DNA from: Bacillota bacterium
Lineage (GTDB): Bacteria; Bacillota; Clostridia; Oscillospirales; Butyricicoccaceae
Length of the DNA: 13,745 nt
Reading direction: 5' to 3'
Assembly (NCBI GenBank): GCA_030705725.1
Contig: JAUZPW010000017.1
Span: 1 to 13,745 of the forward strand
The notes under the pieces were generated by a model. That model ran no database searches. It saw only the letters and a program-made list of their open reading frames with translations, and was not told the origin of the DNA. The translations under genes and the position numbers were made by a program. Shown one piece after another: positions 13,099 to 13,745 of this stretch. How positions within the stretch are numbered: the first letter of the stretch is position 1; every line of letters begins with the position of its first letter.

Positions 13099-13155
13099 TT
13101 TTTCTCCCTTCATATCAGTGTTGCTTTTTGGCATAAAAACGGGTTAAAAAGGGGA

Positions 13156-13184
13156 ATCTATACTCATCATTAATGAGTATAGAT
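13156..13184. promoter_or_regulatory. Perfect 12-bp inverted repeat over the hydantoinase promoter, probable operator
   Basis: ATCTATACTCAT and ATGAGTATAGAT are perfect inverted arms separated by CATTA, 29 bases in all. The right arm as written on the plus strand contains the hydantoinase -10 box, and the predicted start site falls in the middle of the repeat, so a bound protein would block initiation. The FCD regulator is the best candidate. On the minus strand the repeat is followed by TCCCCTTTTT, so it might instead, or also, end transcripts of the upstream MATE gene. Confidence 0.7.
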
Positions 13185-13204
13185 ACAAAATACTTTTAAG
13201 TCAA
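13176..13204 (-). promoter_or_regulatory. Promoter of the hydantoinase gene
   Basis: On the minus strand TTGACT (13199-13204) and TATACT (13176-13181) are separated by 17 bases, each one mismatch from sigma-A consensus. The predicted start near 13169 gives a leader of about 100 bases to the chosen ATG at 13068. The -10 box is embedded in the inverted repeat at 13156-13184. Confidence 0.78.
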
Positions 13205-13252
13205 TATAATTGTAAAACATTGCCTGATATGACTGGGCGCTCAGAACCTATG

Positions 13253-13745
13253 TTAAAAAGTAAGCGTATTGAGCCATGCGTTGGATCTGTATCTTTTAAA
13301 TCCGATAATTAATCTAACCAGCTGTTCAAGCTGCCCAAGCAAAATTACAATAAGTATATTATTGAGCCTTAAAACCGAGGCTGCAAAAAAAGTTATCATT
13401 ATTCCCACTCCCCACATAATACCGGAATCAATAAACATAAGAAATTTTGAGTCCCCTCCGGCGCGCAAGGCGGCGAAAATGATGACGTTAAAAAATCTGA
13501 AAGCTATCCTGACCGCAAGGACCCTGACTATATTAACGGACAAAAGGATTGACGATTTACCGGTTATTCCGAACATTCCGACAATCGGCCTTGCAAATAT
13601 AACAATTAATACTATTATGCCCAAAGCCAATATGCCGGCTAGACCGAGAAAATAGTTTGTCTCGATCTTTGCCTTTTTATAATTGCCGCAGCCCAAATCC
13701 GCTCCAAGCACCGCGCCGGTCGCGTCGCTTATTCCGTTTACCATA
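13253..13745 (-). CDS. MATE-family multidrug/cation efflux protein (C-terminal part, partial)
   Basis: About 163 C-terminal residues are present and the open frame continues past the right edge; the first Met seen is almost certainly internal. The visible start, GISDATGAVLGADLGCGNYKKA, matches the conserved opening of the second six-helix bundle of MATE transporters (normally A-x-x-x-x-VG-x-x-LG-x-G-x-x-x-A). Hydrophobic helices follow at about residues 32-56, 66-92, 100-125 and 127-148 of this fragment, and the chain ends in a short basic tail. MATE proteins export drugs or metabolites in exchange for sodium or protons. The stop is about 50 bases upstream of the hydantoinase -35 box, with no clear dedicated terminator except possibly the inverted repeat at 13156-13184. 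Substrate and relation to the neighbouring genes are unknown. Confidence 0.85.
   Translation of the reverse strand, partial: MVNGISDATGAVLGADLGCGNYKKAKIETNYFLGLAGILALGIIVLIVIFARPIVGMFGITGKSSILLSVNIVRVLAVRIAFRFFNVIIFAALRAGGDSKFLMFIDSGIMWGVGIMITFFAASVLRLNNILIVILLGQLEQLVRLIIGFKRYRSNAWLNTLTF

Noticed and set aside
13069..13134. Upstream extension of the hydantoinase by 22 codons
   Set aside because: Neither upstream ATG has a ribosome binding site, and the extension would shift the metal ligands away from the numbering typical of the family.
13145..13174. Eight-codon leader peptide (MMSIDSPF) in the hydantoinase leader
   Set aside because: It has no ribosome binding site, begins almost at the predicted start site, and its codons are dictated by the inverted repeat.
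13156..13184. Inverted repeat as simply the MATE gene terminator
   Set aside because: The arms are AT-rich and only followed by an interrupted T run, while a good -10 box with a correctly spaced -35 sits in them. Operator is the better reading, though a double role is not excluded.

Overview
The window reads as a stretch of chromosome from an anaerobic, low-to-mid-GC Firmicute, most likely a gut Clostridia member of the Oscillospiraceae/Ruminococcaceae kind. This is an inference from AGGAGG-like ribosome binding sites, TTGACA/TATAAT promoters, hairpin-plus-T-tract terminators, a lipobox-type substrate-binding lipoprotein, and the gene families present. Every convincing gene lies on the minus strand, so transcription runs from high to low coordinates. 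No tRNA, rRNA, CRISPR array or insertion sequence was seen.

Region 1 (1-5273) is a catabolic operon with a near-consensus promoter at 5244-5273. Its order is a SIS-domain deglycase of the FrlB/FraB type (4205-5200), a PfkB-family kinase closely resembling fructoselysine 6-kinase FrlD (3295-4110), an OppA-type binding lipoprotein (1618-3279), the OppB permease (575-1507) and the start of the OppC permease (1-570, cut by the window edge). The kinase and deglycase together would phosphorylate a fructosamine (Amadori product) and split it into glucose 6-phosphate and the free amine. The notable point is the pairing with a peptide-class ABC importer, which suggests uptake of glycated amino acids or glycated peptides.

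Region 2 (5383-10580) is a self-contained envelope-sensing operon with its own promoter (10552-10580) and terminator (5383-5418): an OmpR-type response regulator, a histidine kinase, a LolD/MacB-type ABC ATPase with a TTG start, and an 803-residue FtsX-type permease. The genes are tightly coupled (19-nt and 4-nt overlaps), and a hairpin can mask the ATPase ribosome binding site.

Region 3 (10634-13204) is a hydantoinase/dihydropyrimidinase gene followed by a regulator with an FCD ligand-binding domain and a winged-helix N-terminus that does not look like the usual GntR one. Each has a good promoter. The hydantoinase -10 box lies inside a perfect 12-bp inverted repeat, an apparent operator.

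Region 4 (13253-13745) is the C-terminal part of a MATE-family efflux protein, cut by the right edge. The gaps between genes are all under 300 bases and hold the promoters, terminators and inverted repeats listed.
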